Assembly (NCBI RefSeq): GCF_013426975.1 | Contig: NZ_JACCPY010000020.1 | Location: forward strand, 1 to 64,000 | DNA length: 64,000 nucleotides | From: Sphaerotilus sulfidivorans | GTDB taxonomy: Bacteria; Pseudomonadota; Gammaproteobacteria; Burkholderiales; Burkholderiaceae_C | Reading direction: 5' to 3' | In this document: positions 39,783 through 47,427 of the stretch, one piece after another | Layout of the letters: each line of letters opens with the position of its first letter | How positions within the stretch are numbered: the first letter of the stretch is position 1 | The notes under the pieces: model-generated | Seen by the model: only the letters and a program-made list of their open reading frames with translations | Database searches by the model: none | What the model was told of the DNA's origin: nothing | Program-made: the position numbers and the translations under genes

Positions 39783-41150
39783 ATGAACAGCGACAGAAAG
39801 CATTTCAACTTCAACGACCTCGAGCAGTGGCTCGACCGGCACCGCGTCACCGAGATCGAATGCCTGGTGCCCGACCTGACCGGTGTGGCGCGCGGCAAGA
39901 TCCTGCCGCGCCAGAAGTTCACCGAGGACCGCGGCATGCGCCTGCCGGAAGCGGTGGTGGCGATGGGCGTGACCGGTGAGTTCCCGTCCGAGGGGCCCTA
40001 CTACGACGTCATCAGCCCGACCGACCACGACATGCACCTGCGCCCGGACCCGCGCACCGTGCGCATCGTGCCGTGGGCCAGCGACCCGACCGCGCAGGTG
40101 GTGCACGACTGCTATGACAAGGCCGGCAACATCGTGCCCTTCGCGCCGCGCTCGGTGCTGCGCCGGGTCTGCGAGCTGTTCGAGGCCGAAGGCTGGAACC
40201 CGATCGTCGCGCCGGAGCTGGAGTTCTATCTGGTGGCGCGCAACACCGATCCGGACATGCCGCTCAAGCCGCCGATCGGCCGCTCGGGCCGCGCCGAGAC
40301 CAGCCGCCAGGCCTACTCGATCGACGCGGTCAACGAGTTCGACCCGCTGTTCGAGGACGTCTACTCCTACTGCGAGCAGATGGAGCTGAATGTCGACACG
40401 CTGATCCACGAGATCGGCGCCGGCCAGATGGAGATCAACTTCTTCCACGACCACCCGCTCGGGCTGGCCGACGAGGTGTTCTTCTTCAAGCGCACGGTGC
40501 GGGAAGCCGCGATGCGCCACAACATGTTCGCCACCTTCATGGCCAAGCCGATCGCCGGCGAGCCGGGCAGCGCGATGCACATCCACCAGAGCATCGTCGA
40601 TGCGCAGGGGCGCAACATCTTCAGCAACGCCGACGGCAGCGCCAGCGACATGTTCCGCTGGTACATCGGCGGGCTGCAGAAGTACATCCCGGCGGCGATG
40701 GCGCTGTTCGCGCCCTATGTCAACAGCTACCGCCGCCTGGCGCGCTTCACCGCCGCGCCGATCAACATCCAGTGGGGCACCGACAACCGCACGGTGGGCA
40801 TCCGCTCGCCGGTGGCCTCGCCTGCGGCGCGGCGCATCGAGAACCGCGTCATCGGCGCCGACGCCAACCCGTATGTGGCGCTGGCGGCGACGCTGGCCTG
40901 CGGCTATCTGGGCATGAAGAACCGCGTCGAGCCCACGCCCGAGTGCAAGGGCGACGCCTACCTCGGCGACTACCAGCTGCCGCGCAGCCTCGGCGAGGCG
41001 CTGGAGAAGCTGCGCGCCGAGCGCGACCTGGCCAGCGTGCTGGGCGAGTCCTTCATCACCGTCTACACCGAGGTCAAGGAAATCGAGTACGCCGAGTTCA
41101 TGAAAGTGATCTCGCCGTGGGAGCGCGAGCACCTGCTGCTGCACGTCTGA
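39783..41150 (+). CDS. puuA: Gamma-glutamylputrescine synthetase (glutamine synthetase family)
   Basis: PuuA joins glutamate to putrescine with ATP. The 455-residue product is a GlnA-type enzyme: EIECLVPDLTGVARGKILPR, the metal-binding APELEFYLVARN, EIGAGQMEINFFHDHPL, GSAMHIHQSI, and the NRTVGIRSPVASPAARRIEN signature. Its neighbours (puuB, puuD, spuC, potFGHI) separate it from true glutamine synthetase. There is no adenylylation loop of the GlnA type. The start at 39783 begins MNSDRKHFNFNDLEQWLD. Confidence 0.9.
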   Translation: MNSDRKHFNFNDLEQWLDRHRVTEIECLVPDLTGVARGKILPRQKFTEDRGMRLPEAVVAMGVTGEFPSEGPYYDVISPTDHDMHLRPDPRTVRIVPWASDPTAQVVHDCYDKAGNIVPFAPRSVLRRVCELFEAEGWNPIVAPELEFYLVARNTDPDMPLKPPIGRSGRAETSRQAYSIDAVNEFDPLFEDVYSYCEQMELNVDTLIHEIGAGQMEINFFHDHPLGLADEVFFFKRTVREAAMRHNMFATFMAKPIAGEPGSAMHIHQSIVDAQGRNIFSNADGSASDMFRWYIGGLQKYIPAAMALFAPYVNSYRRLARFTAAPINIQWGTDNRTVGIRSPVASPAARRIENRVIGADANPYVALAATLACGYLGMKNRVEPTPECKGDAYLGDYQLPRSLGEALEKLRAERDLASVLGESFITVYTEVKEIEYAEFMKVISPWEREHLLLHV

Positions 41151-41200
41151 GCGCCCGCGGAACGACCGATCTCCTCGAACATCGACCGCTGTTTTTCACC

Positions 41201-41280
41201 GTCATGCCCGCGAAGGCGGGGCACCCACGCAGGCCCCCACACCGTGCGCAGCGTGGCTCCCCGCCTTCGCGGGGATGACG
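41201..41280. repeat. Inverted pair of REP-like elements between puuA and spuC
   Basis: GTCATGCCCGCGAAGGCGGG (41201-41220) is mirrored by CCCCGCCTTCGCGGGGATGA (41259-41278) around a 37-base centre. Each arm is also a short hairpin by itself. This is the common GTCAT...GCGGGG intergenic repeat type, here as a BIME-like pair. Confidence 0.8.
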
Positions 41281-41311
41281 GAGATCCCCCCAAACACTCA
41301 GGACATCGACC

Positions 41312-42712
41312 ATGACCACCACCCCCACCCGCACCACCGCCGACTGGCAGGCCCTGGACGCCGCCCACTTCCTGCATCCCTTCACCGACTTCCAGGCGCT
41401 GGCGAAGAAGGGCTCGCGCATCATCGAGCGCGGCGAGAACGTCTACCTCTGGGACTCCGACGGCCACCGGCTCTTCGACGCGATGAGCGGCCTGTGGTGC
41501 GTCAACGTCGGCTACGGCCAGCAGGCGCTGATCGACGCCGCCACCGCGCAGATGGCCAAGCTGCCCTTCTACAACAGCTTCTTCCAGACCACGACGCCAC
41601 CGGCGGTCGAACTGGCCGAGCTGCTGGCCGAGGTGACGCCGCCGCAGTTCAGGCATGTCTTCTTCGCCGGCTCGGGCTCGGAGGGCAACGACACCGTGGT
41701 GCGCATGGTGCGCCGCTACTGGGATCTCAAGGGCCAGCCCGAGCGCCAGGTCATCCTCAGCCGCTGGAACGGCTACCACGGCTCGACGATGGCGGGCGCC
41801 TCGCTGGGCGGCATGAAGTACATGCACGCGCAGGGCGGCCTGCCGATTCCCGGCATCGACCACATCGACCAGCCGCACTGGCTGGAGCACGGCGCCGGCA
41901 TGACGCGCGACGAGTTCGGCCTGAAGGCGGCCGGCTGGCTGGAGCAGAAGATCCTGGAGGTCGGCCCCGACAAGGTGGCCGCCTTCATCGGCGAGCCGGT
42001 GCAGGGCGCCGGCGGCGTGATCGTGCCACCCGCGACCTACTGGCCGGAGATCCAGCGCATCTGCGACAAGTACGACATCCTGCTGGTCAGCGACGAGGTG
42101 ATCTGCGGCTTCGGGCGCACCGGAAACTGGTTCGGCTGCGAGACGATGGGCACGAAGCCCGACCTGATGACGTTTGCCAAGGGCGTGACCTCGGGCTATG
42201 TGCCGCTGGGCGGCGTGATGGTGGGCGAGCGCGTCGCCAAGGTGCTGATCGAGCAGGGCGGCGAGTTCGAGCACGGCTACACCTACAGCGGCCACCCGGT
42301 GGCCTGCGCGGTGGCGCTGGCCAACATCCGGCTGATCCAGGAACTGAAGCTGGTCGAGCGGGTGCGCGACGAGACCGGCCCGCGCCTGGCCGCCGTCTTC
42401 GAGTCGCTGCGCGATCACCCGCTGGTCGGCGAGACGCAGAGCTGCGGCCTGATGGCGGCGCTGCAGCTGGTGCGCGCCAAGGACGGCACGCAGGACGGCC
42501 GCGGCACGCCCTTCGACCCGGCGCTGGAAGTCGGCATGGTCTGCCGCAGTCACTGCTTCGGCAACGGCCTGATCATGCGCGCGGTCGGCGACCGCATGAT
42601 CATCGCCCCGCCACTGGTGATGACTGTCGAGCAGGTCGACGAACTCGCCGGCCTGATCCGGCTCTGCCTGGATCTGACGCTGGCGGATCTGCAGGCGCGG
42701 GGGTGGGTGTGA
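41312..42712 (+). CDS. spuC: Putrescine-pyruvate aminotransferase (class III, SpuC-like)
   Basis: It transaminates putrescine to 4-aminobutanal with pyruvate as acceptor. The 466-residue PLP enzyme has FAGSGSEGNDTVVRMVRRYW, SRWNGYHGSTMAGASLGGMK, DEVICGFGRTGNWFG and the PLP lysine K290 in LMTFAKGVTSGYVPLGG. SpuC and PuuABCD are two parallel routes, and this locus encodes both. A small hairpin (GCACTG / CAGTGC, about 42761-42785) follows the gene, after which the cassette island begins. Confidence 0.9.
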   Translation: MTTTPTRTTADWQALDAAHFLHPFTDFQALAKKGSRIIERGENVYLWDSDGHRLFDAMSGLWCVNVGYGQQALIDAATAQMAKLPFYNSFFQTTTPPAVELAELLAEVTPPQFRHVFFAGSGSEGNDTVVRMVRRYWDLKGQPERQVILSRWNGYHGSTMAGASLGGMKYMHAQGGLPIPGIDHIDQPHWLEHGAGMTRDEFGLKAAGWLEQKILEVGPDKVAAFIGEPVQGAGGVIVPPATYWPEIQRICDKYDILLVSDEVICGFGRTGNWFGCETMGTKPDLMTFAKGVTSGYVPLGGVMVGERVAKVLIEQGGEFEHGYTYSGHPVACAVALANIRLIQELKLVERVRDETGPRLAAVFESLRDHPLVGETQSCGLMAALQLVRAKDGTQDGRGTPFDPALEVGMVCRSHCFGNGLIMRAVGDRMIIAPPLVMTVEQVDELAGLIRLCLDLTLADLQARGWV

Positions 42713-42837
42713 ACGCTGGCAACTGACCGGCCGGCGTTTATTCTGCGAGGATAGAACACAGGCACTGCAGGCGGCCCCTACAGTGCAGGGTTTGGTGGTC
42801 AATTTAGGATGAAGTTATGCATCACGCAGCAATCAAA

Positions 42838-42904
42838 GGCCAACGATGACAAGGACTTGGGCATGTTTTTGACACCAAGTTAGATGTCAAGGGCCGCGTT
42901 AGGC
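42838..42904 (+). repeat. attC-like recombination site 1 (degenerate)
   Basis: GGCCAAC (42838-42844) and GTTAGGC (42898-42904) bracket an imperfect inverted repeat: TGACA...ACTTGG pairs with CCAAGT...TGTCA. The left core departs from RYYYAAC at one position. The right core is perfect. Confidence 0.55.
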
Positions 42905-43050
42905 GGCAAGGCCGTAACGCCTAAATTACTCAAGGGCATCCCCGCGAAGTCAACAAAACCTCTCCGAGCGAGTTTTCCTGAAACCCGCCTGAGCAGCGTT
43001 CAAACGATCTGACTACGCACACGAAACCAGCGACTGACAGGGAGAACAAG

Positions 43051-43203
43051 GTGCGGACTGCAAAACTACAACCGGTCTTTGTTGCGGCTGTCTGTGCCGC
43101 TGACCCTGATGAAAGACGCGCGTGGGGGCTCCATTCGTTAGCCGAGGTTGCTCTTGCGAGCTTGCCTCCGAAATATAGCCGAGCACTCCCCACGCAGGTC
43201 TGA
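43051..43203 (+). CDS. Small ORF of unknown function, possible cassette gene
   Basis: A GTG start has a good ribosome site (AGGGAG, 6 bases before). The 50-residue frame contains LQPVFVAAVCAADPDERRAW and ends in a TGA within GTCTGAC, which resembles an attC left core (GTCTAAC). I do not recognise the protein; it has no signal peptide or clear membrane span. It lies in the first cassette, before the IS110 element. It could be a chance frame. Confidence 0.35.
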   Translation: MRTAKLQPVFVAAVCAADPDERRAWGLHSLAEVALASLPPKYSRALPTQV

Positions 43204-43283
43204 CCTTGTTCCATCAACGCAGGCATCACGCGGTGGCAGATTCTTCCTTCTTCACGGTATCGGATGAGAGATTCGAGAGCGGT

Positions 43284-44390
43284 TCGACGGGCCGGATCGG
43301 CTCACGTCGTCACGGGTTTGAAGTCTTCGCCCTTGGCGAGCATCGCCCAGGCCATGCGGGCATTCTTGGCCGCGACCGCGACGACCGCCTTCCAGTAGCC
43401 GCGCCGCTCGGACAGCGCCACCGCCCAGCGGCTGAGCCGGTCCTTCTTCTTGGTCGCGGCCGCCAGCGTGGCCCGCGCACCCAGGATCAGCAGTGTTCGC
43501 AGGTAACTGTCTCCGGCCTTGGTGATGCGACCCAGCCGCTGTTTGCCACCGGAGCTGTATTGCCCGGGCACCAGCCCGAGCCAGGCGGCGAGTTGGCGGC
43601 CATTAGCGAAGTCGTGACCGTGACCGATGCTGGCCAGCAGTGCGCTGGCGGTGGTCGCGCCGATGCCGGGCATCTGCATCAGGCGGCGCGAGCGGTCGTC
43701 GGCACAGGCCATGACCTGGATGTGCTCGTCGTAGGCGGCCACGCGCTCATCGAGCCGGCGCAGTTCGTCGAGCAAATCCATGCAGGCCGTCCTGGCCCAG
43801 TGGGGCAAGGTTTCGGCCTGCTCGGCAGCCAGCTGGCGCACGGTCTGGGCCTTGAGCGGCAGCACGATGCCGAACTCGCTCATCAGGCCGCGCAGGCGGT
43901 TGATGGTGGCGGTGCGGGCCTTGACCCAGCCTTGGCGCACGGTGTGGATGGCGAGCCGACACTGAGAGAGTTCGGACTTGATCGGCACGAAGCGCATGGC
44001 CGGGCGCTGCACCGCCTCGCAGATGGCGGCGGCATCAGCGGCATCGTTCTTGCCGCGCCGGCCGCTCATGCGGTACGGGGCGACGAACTTCGGGGCCATC
44101 AGCCGCACGGTGTGGCCGAAGTCGGCGAACTGGCGCGCCCAGTGGTGCGCGCCCGAACACGCCTCCATGCCGATGGTGCAGGGCGGCAGTTTGGCCACCG
44201 ACTCCAGCAACTGATCGCGCCGCACGCTCGGGCGCACCAGACAGGCCCGGCCGGTGGCATCGACGCCGTGCAGGGCAAACACGTTCTTGGCGAGATCGAT
44301 GCCGAGAAAGGCAATGGTCATGGACATCTCCTTGCGTCGGTTGGATCGGGATTGAGATTGAGCAACCCCATCGTCGATCCGGCTCGCCGT
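43284..44390 (-). mobile_element. IS110-family insertion sequence (limits approximate)
   Basis: The transposase gene is flanked by a subterminal inverted repeat, GCCGGATCG at 43291-43299 and its complement CGATCCGGC at 44375-44383. IS110/IS1111 elements carry short subterminal repeats a few bases inside their ends and make no target duplication, so the limits given are guesses. Noncoding flanks on both sides could hold the bridge RNA known for this family. Nearby, at 44453, lies an intact attC core, which fits the attC-targeting IS1111 subgroup. Confidence 0.6.
43302..44321 (-). CDS. IS110-family transposase (DEDD recombinase)
   Basis: The 339-residue product has the N-terminal RuvC-like DEDD domain (Asp in TIAFLGIDLAKNVFALHG, Glu in CTIGMEACSGAHHWARQF, Asp pair in GKNDAADAAAICEAV) and the C-terminal transposase-20 domain (MQMPGIGATTASALLASIG, AWLGLVPGQYSSGGKQRLG, and ITKAGDSYLRTLLILGA with the nucleophile serine). 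The start at 44321 has AAGGAG six bases upstream; the ATG at 44327 is too close to it. It is full length, with no frameshift. Confidence 0.93.
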   Translation of the reverse strand: MTIAFLGIDLAKNVFALHGVDATGRACLVRPSVRRDQLLESVAKLPPCTIGMEACSGAHHWARQFADFGHTVRLMAPKFVAPYRMSGRRGKNDAADAAAICEAVQRPAMRFVPIKSELSQCRLAIHTVRQGWVKARTATINRLRGLMSEFGIVLPLKAQTVRQLAAEQAETLPHWARTACMDLLDELRRLDERVAAYDEHIQVMACADDRSRRLMQMPGIGATTASALLASIGHGHDFANGRQLAAWLGLVPGQYSSGGKQRLGRITKAGDSYLRTLLILGARATLAAATKKKDRLSRWAVALSERRGYWKAVVAVAAKNARMAWAMLAKGEDFKPVTT

Positions 44391-44452
44391 CAGCGCATGA
44401 GGAAAAACCTCGGGTGGCTGGCGGGGCGGCTTGGGGATGTCCCTTTCATTCG

Positions 44453-44459
44453 TTAGGCC
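44453..44459 (+). repeat. Lone attC core (GTTAGGC) before the zinc-ribbon cassette gene
   Basis: The cassette gene starts 4 bases after this core, as usual for cassettes. The left partner of this site is not adjacent; the IS110 element lies just upstream, so the attC was probably split by it. Confidence 0.55.
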
Positions 44460-44462
44460 ACT

Positions 44463-45077
44463 ATGAGCAACACTGAGCGCTTTGTAGACACTGGCAAGTT
44501 GCTTACAGCATTCGCGGATGAAGTGCTGGTGACCTGTATTGGCTGTGGGGCACCTGGAGTTGTCCGGGCCACTTGGTCTCCTTACAAGTGGAACGCGAAA
44601 TTCGAGTGCAGCAACTGCAACTTGGTTCTGTCTTCTGAGGCAGGGCACTGGGTGGGCGCCGTTCGCGCAGCTGGTCGTCAACCTTGCGGCTATTGCGGGC
44701 ACAAGTGGCTTACTCCAACCGTTGCATACGAAGCACTTCCGCCAGAACCTCCAACTCAACTTGCAGCGGAGTGTCCCGAGTGCGGCCGTCAAACTTTCGT
44801 CACGGCCACATTGACCCGAGCCTTGCCTGAAGACAGGAGCTGCGATCCACACTTTGGTCTTTCCTTGAGGCTAGCCACAAGCACACGGCACGGAACCGTG
44901 TGGGCATACAACTTGAGGCACCTAAACGAACTGTCTGGCTATGTCACGGCTAAGCTTCGCGTGCGCCAGAACTCCGGCAACAGAGCAATGTTCTCAAGAC
45001 TTCCAAAGTGGATGAAGCTTGCCAAACATCGTGACGAGATTGCGAAAGCATTATGCAAACTCAACGCTATGGCCTAA
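44463..45077 (+). CDS. Cassette-encoded protein of unknown function with zinc-ribbon-like cysteines
   Basis: The 204-residue product has cysteine pairs at CIGCG (about 22-26), CSNCN (about 49-53), CGYCG (about 75-79) and CPECG (about 104-108), which suggests two zinc ribbons, followed by a basic C-terminal half (RLPKWMKLAKHRDEIAKALC). I do not recognise a family. The stop codon TAA lies inside the attC core GCCTAAC, and the start is just after another core, so the gene and site form one mobile cassette. Codon use is less GC-biased than in neighbours. Confidence 0.75.
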   Translation: MSNTERFVDTGKLLTAFADEVLVTCIGCGAPGVVRATWSPYKWNAKFECSNCNLVLSSEAGHWVGAVRAAGRQPCGYCGHKWLTPTVAYEALPPEPPTQLAAECPECGRQTFVTATLTRALPEDRSCDPHFGLSLRLATSTRHGTVWAYNLRHLNELSGYVTAKLRVRQNSGNRAMFSRLPKWMKLAKHRDEIAKALCKLNAMA

Positions 45078-45129
45078 CAAATCAATCCAGCGGACGCCGT
45101 GCTGGCGCCGCTGATTTCCAACGTTAGGC
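45072..45129 (+). repeat. attC site 2 (58 bp)
   Basis: GCCTAAC (45072-45078) and GTTAGGC (45123-45129) are perfect inverse cores. Between them AAATCA-x-CCAGCGG pairs with CCGCTG-ATTT around a short GC-rich centre. This is a textbook 59-base element. Confidence 0.9.
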
Positions 45130-45139
45130 CTCACGAAAA

Positions 45140-45388
45140 ATGTCCCGGCTGGTCCTAGGCGATGAATACGACGACGCGGTCTTCCAGCGTCTGTGCAAGG
45201 CCGTCGCACGCCTCGGCGGCACGATCAAGCGCAGAGAGTGGGCGCTTGGCGGCTCGCAGGAGGTCACCACCTTCGACATTGAACTACCCGAAGGCAAGCT
45301 GGAGGCAATCGCCGAGACGTACATCGGTCTGTCGCTTTGCGGTCCAGGAACCCTTGTAGCGCGGGTCGCCCTTGAGACCCAGCCTTAG
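45140..45388 (+). CDS. Small cassette-encoded protein of unknown function
   Basis: The 82-residue product starts MSRLVLGDEYDDAVFQRLCK, 10 bases after attC site 2, and reads on with TIKRREWALGGSQEVTTFDI and KLEAIAETYIGLSLCG. It looks like a small soluble alpha/beta protein, and I recognise no family. It is followed by 150 bases without a convincing gene and then the long third attC. Confidence 0.65.
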   Translation: MSRLVLGDEYDDAVFQRLCKAVARLGGTIKRREWALGGSQEVTTFDIELPEGKLEAIAETYIGLSLCGPGTLVARVALETQP

Positions 45389-45538
45389 TTCAGCTCCGTG
45401 CTCGGCCGTGCCCGTAGCGCAGGCCGCATCAGTCGGACCACATCGCAAGAGCAGTGCAAAGAGCGTGGCCAACCGGCGCAAATGGCAAACAGTGAGTTCG
45501 AGCCGCGTGTACACCATGGCACGCACCGGCACAGTGAG

Positions 45539-45670
45539 GCCTAACCCCTCGTTCAACCCTGACCCGCTACGGCAGGCGCTGTAAGGCCAGGCAACGCCAG
45601 TGTGTACCATCGTCGTTGCCTGGCCTTACAGCGCCCGCCTCCGCGGTCAGGGTTAACTCGAACGTCAGAC
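45539..45670 (+). repeat. attC-like site 3, long (132 bp) hairpin
   Basis: The left core GCCTAAC (45539-45545) and the right end AACGTCAGAC (45661-45670, one base off GTTAGAC) bracket a strong stem. AACCCTGACC pairs with GGTCAGGGTT, and inside it GGCGCTGTAAGGCCAGGCAA pairs perfectly with its complement at 45614-45633 around a 17-20 base loop. The length is that of chromosomal-integron (VCR-like) attC sites. Confidence 0.8.
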
Positions 45671-45721
45671 ATATATTTCGGCTCACATCGCGCCGATCAA
45701 AAATCGAACCACGCGCCGCGC

Positions 45722-45735
45722 TGAATAAATATTCA
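45722..45735. promoter_or_regulatory. ArgR-box-like palindrome before puuC
   Basis: TGAATAAATATTCA is a perfect palindrome that equals the core of the hexameric ArgR consensus (TGAAT-WWWW-ATTCA). It lies 58 bases before puuC, just past the cassette island. It stands out in a GC-rich genome. Whether this species has a matching ArgR is not known. Confidence 0.45.
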
Positions 45736-45792
45736 AAGCCCAGCCAGCACCCCAACAAATAACCCCGCTAACCCCAAACGCACGGAGCCCCC

Positions 45793-47286
45793 ATGACCCC
45801 CTCCCCCACCTGGCACGACCGTGCCGCCGCCCTCACCCTCGACGGCCGCGCTTTCATCAATGGGCAGCGCGTGGCCAGCGCCAGCGGTGAGACGTTTGAC
45901 AAGCATTCGCCGATCGACGGGCGGCGGCTGGGCGCGATGGCGCGCGGGCAGGCGGCGGATATCGATGCGGCCGTATTGGCCGCCCGCGCGGCCTTCGACG
46001 ACGGGCGCTGGGCGCGCCAGCCGCCGGCGGCGCGCAAGAAGGTGCTGCAGCGCTTTGCCGAAGCGATCCTGGCGCACCGCGACGAACTCGCGCTGCTCGA
46101 AACCCTCGACATGGGCAAGCCGATCCGCTTCGCCCGCACGGTCGACGTGCCGGCCACCGCGCGCACCATCGCCTGGTATGCCGAGGCGATCGACAAGGTG
46201 TATGACGAGATCGCGCCGACCGGGCCGAACGCGCTGGCGATGATCACCCGCGAGCCGATGGGCGTGATCGGCTGCATCGTGCCGTGGAACTACCCGATGA
46301 TCATGGCGGCCTGGAAACTCGGGCCCGCGCTGGCCACCGGCAATTCGGTCGTCATGAAACCGAGCGAGAAATCGCCGCTGACCGCCCTGCGCCTGGCCGA
46401 GATCGCGGTGGAAGCCGGCCTGCCACCGGGCGTCTTCAATGTGGTGCCCGGCTTCGGCCACGAGGCCGGCGAGGCGCTGGCGCTGCACATGGAGGTCGAC
46501 GCGATCGGCTTCACCGGCTCGACCCGCACCGGCCGGCGCATGCTCGACTACGCCGGGCGCTCCAACCTCAAGCGCGTCTACAACGAGCTGGGCGGCAAGT
46601 CGGCCTTCCTGGTGTTTCCCGACCACAAGGATCCGGCGCGCGCGGCGCGCACCGTCGCGCAGAGCCTGTTCTTCAACCAGGGCGAGTCGTGCAACGCGCC
46701 CTCCAGGGTGCTGGTGCACGAATCAATAGCCGACGACTTCGTCGCCGAGGTGCGCGCGCAGATGCCCGCCTGGCAGCCGGCCGATCCGCTGGACGAGCGC
46801 ACCACGATGGGCGCGCTGGTCGACGAGGGCCAGTTGCGCACCGTGCTGGGCTACATCGACGCCGGCCGCGCCGAGGGCGCCACCTGCCACGGCGGCGCGC
46901 AGGCCCGCGCCGAGACCGGCGGCTTCTATGTCGAGCCGACCGTCTTCGACCACGCCACGAACGCCATGCGCATCGCCCGCGAGGAGATCTTCGGCCCGGT
47001 GATGGCAGTGATACGCTTCGGAACCGAGGAGGACGCCGTGCGCATCGCCAACGACTCGCCCTACGGTCTGCAGGCCAGCGTCTGGAGCCACGACCTGGAC
47101 CGCGCGCACCGCGTGGCACGCGCCTTGCGTGCCGGCACGGTGCATGTGAACCAGTACGACGAGGACGACATCACCGTGCCCTTCGGCGGCTTCAAGCAGA
47201 GCGGCAACGGCCGCGACAAGTCGCTGCATGCGCTGGAGAAGTACACCGAGCTGAAGACCACCTGGCTGCGCATCGACGGGGCCTGA
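45793..47286 (+). CDS. puuC: Gamma-glutamyl-gamma-aminobutyraldehyde dehydrogenase
   Basis: PuuC oxidises the aldehyde made by PuuB. The 497-residue ALDH has CIVPWNYPMIMAAWKLGPAL, GFTGSTRTGRRML, the catalytic base Glu265 in YNELGGKSAFLVF and nucleophile Cys300 in FFNQGESCNAPSRV, plus the C-terminal YDEDDITVPFGGFKQSGNGR. The exact aldehyde is inferred from its place next to puuABD and the pot genes; it could also serve 4-aminobutanal from SpuC. It is the first gene after the cassette island. Confidence 0.88.
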   Translation: MTPSPTWHDRAAALTLDGRAFINGQRVASASGETFDKHSPIDGRRLGAMARGQAADIDAAVLAARAAFDDGRWARQPPAARKKVLQRFAEAILAHRDELALLETLDMGKPIRFARTVDVPATARTIAWYAEAIDKVYDEIAPTGPNALAMITREPMGVIGCIVPWNYPMIMAAWKLGPALATGNSVVMKPSEKSPLTALRLAEIAVEAGLPPGVFNVVPGFGHEAGEALALHMEVDAIGFTGSTRTGRRMLDYAGRSNLKRVYNELGGKSAFLVFPDHKDPARAARTVAQSLFFNQGESCNAPSRVLVHESIADDFVAEVRAQMPAWQPADPLDERTTMGALVDEGQLRTVLGYIDAGRAEGATCHGGAQARAETGGFYVEPTVFDHATNAMRIAREEIFGPVMAVIRFGTEEDAVRIANDSPYGLQASVWSHDLDRAHRVARALRAGTVHVNQYDEDDITVPFGGFKQSGNGRDKSLHALEKYTELKTTWLRIDGA

Positions 47287-47427
47287 GCGGCGTGATGAAA
47301 TGACGTGCGCTCACGCCATAATCGCGGCCGCGCGCCGGCAGCCATGCAGCCTGTCACGCCGGCGCACCGGTTCACGGCCCTGCCCATCCAACGACCCATC
47401 CCTACGACTGTCCTGACTGGAGTGTTC

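Larger units (their letters stand above)
42838..45670 (+). mobile_element. Integron cassette island without integrase (CALIN) inside the putrescine locus
   Basis: Three attC-like sites (42838-42904, 45072-45129, 45539-45670) and one lone core (44453-44459) lie in the same orientation. They enclose short ORFs whose stop codons fall in or next to the sites, the standard form of integron gene cassettes. The DNA is visibly less GC-rich than its flanks. An IS110-family element interrupts the first part. No tyrosine integrase gene is in the window, so this is a CALIN or the end of a larger integron. It separates spuC from puuC. Confidence 0.75.

Noticed and set aside
43136-43142. GTTAGCC as another attC core
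   Set aside because: It breaks the GTTRRRY pattern, has no partner core at a fitting distance, and lies inside the small ORF.
42930-43229. A 99-codon ORF on the minus strand in the cassette island
   Set aside because: It has no ribosome site, runs against the cassette direction, and overlaps a better-supported small ORF.
44322-44852. N-terminal extension of the IS110 transposase to 516 residues
   Set aside because: The extension runs through the attC core and the cassette gene on the wrong strand. The start at 44321 has a proper ribosome site and the family length.
45372-45584. A 70-codon ORF reading into attC site 3
   Set aside because: Its C-terminal PNPSFNPDPLRQAL is just translation of the attC arm, which is common in such repeats. 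There is no ribosome site.
47310-47427. Promoter for potF (CATAAT at about 47318-47323)
   Set aside because: The -10-like box has no acceptable -35 partner, so I did not list it.
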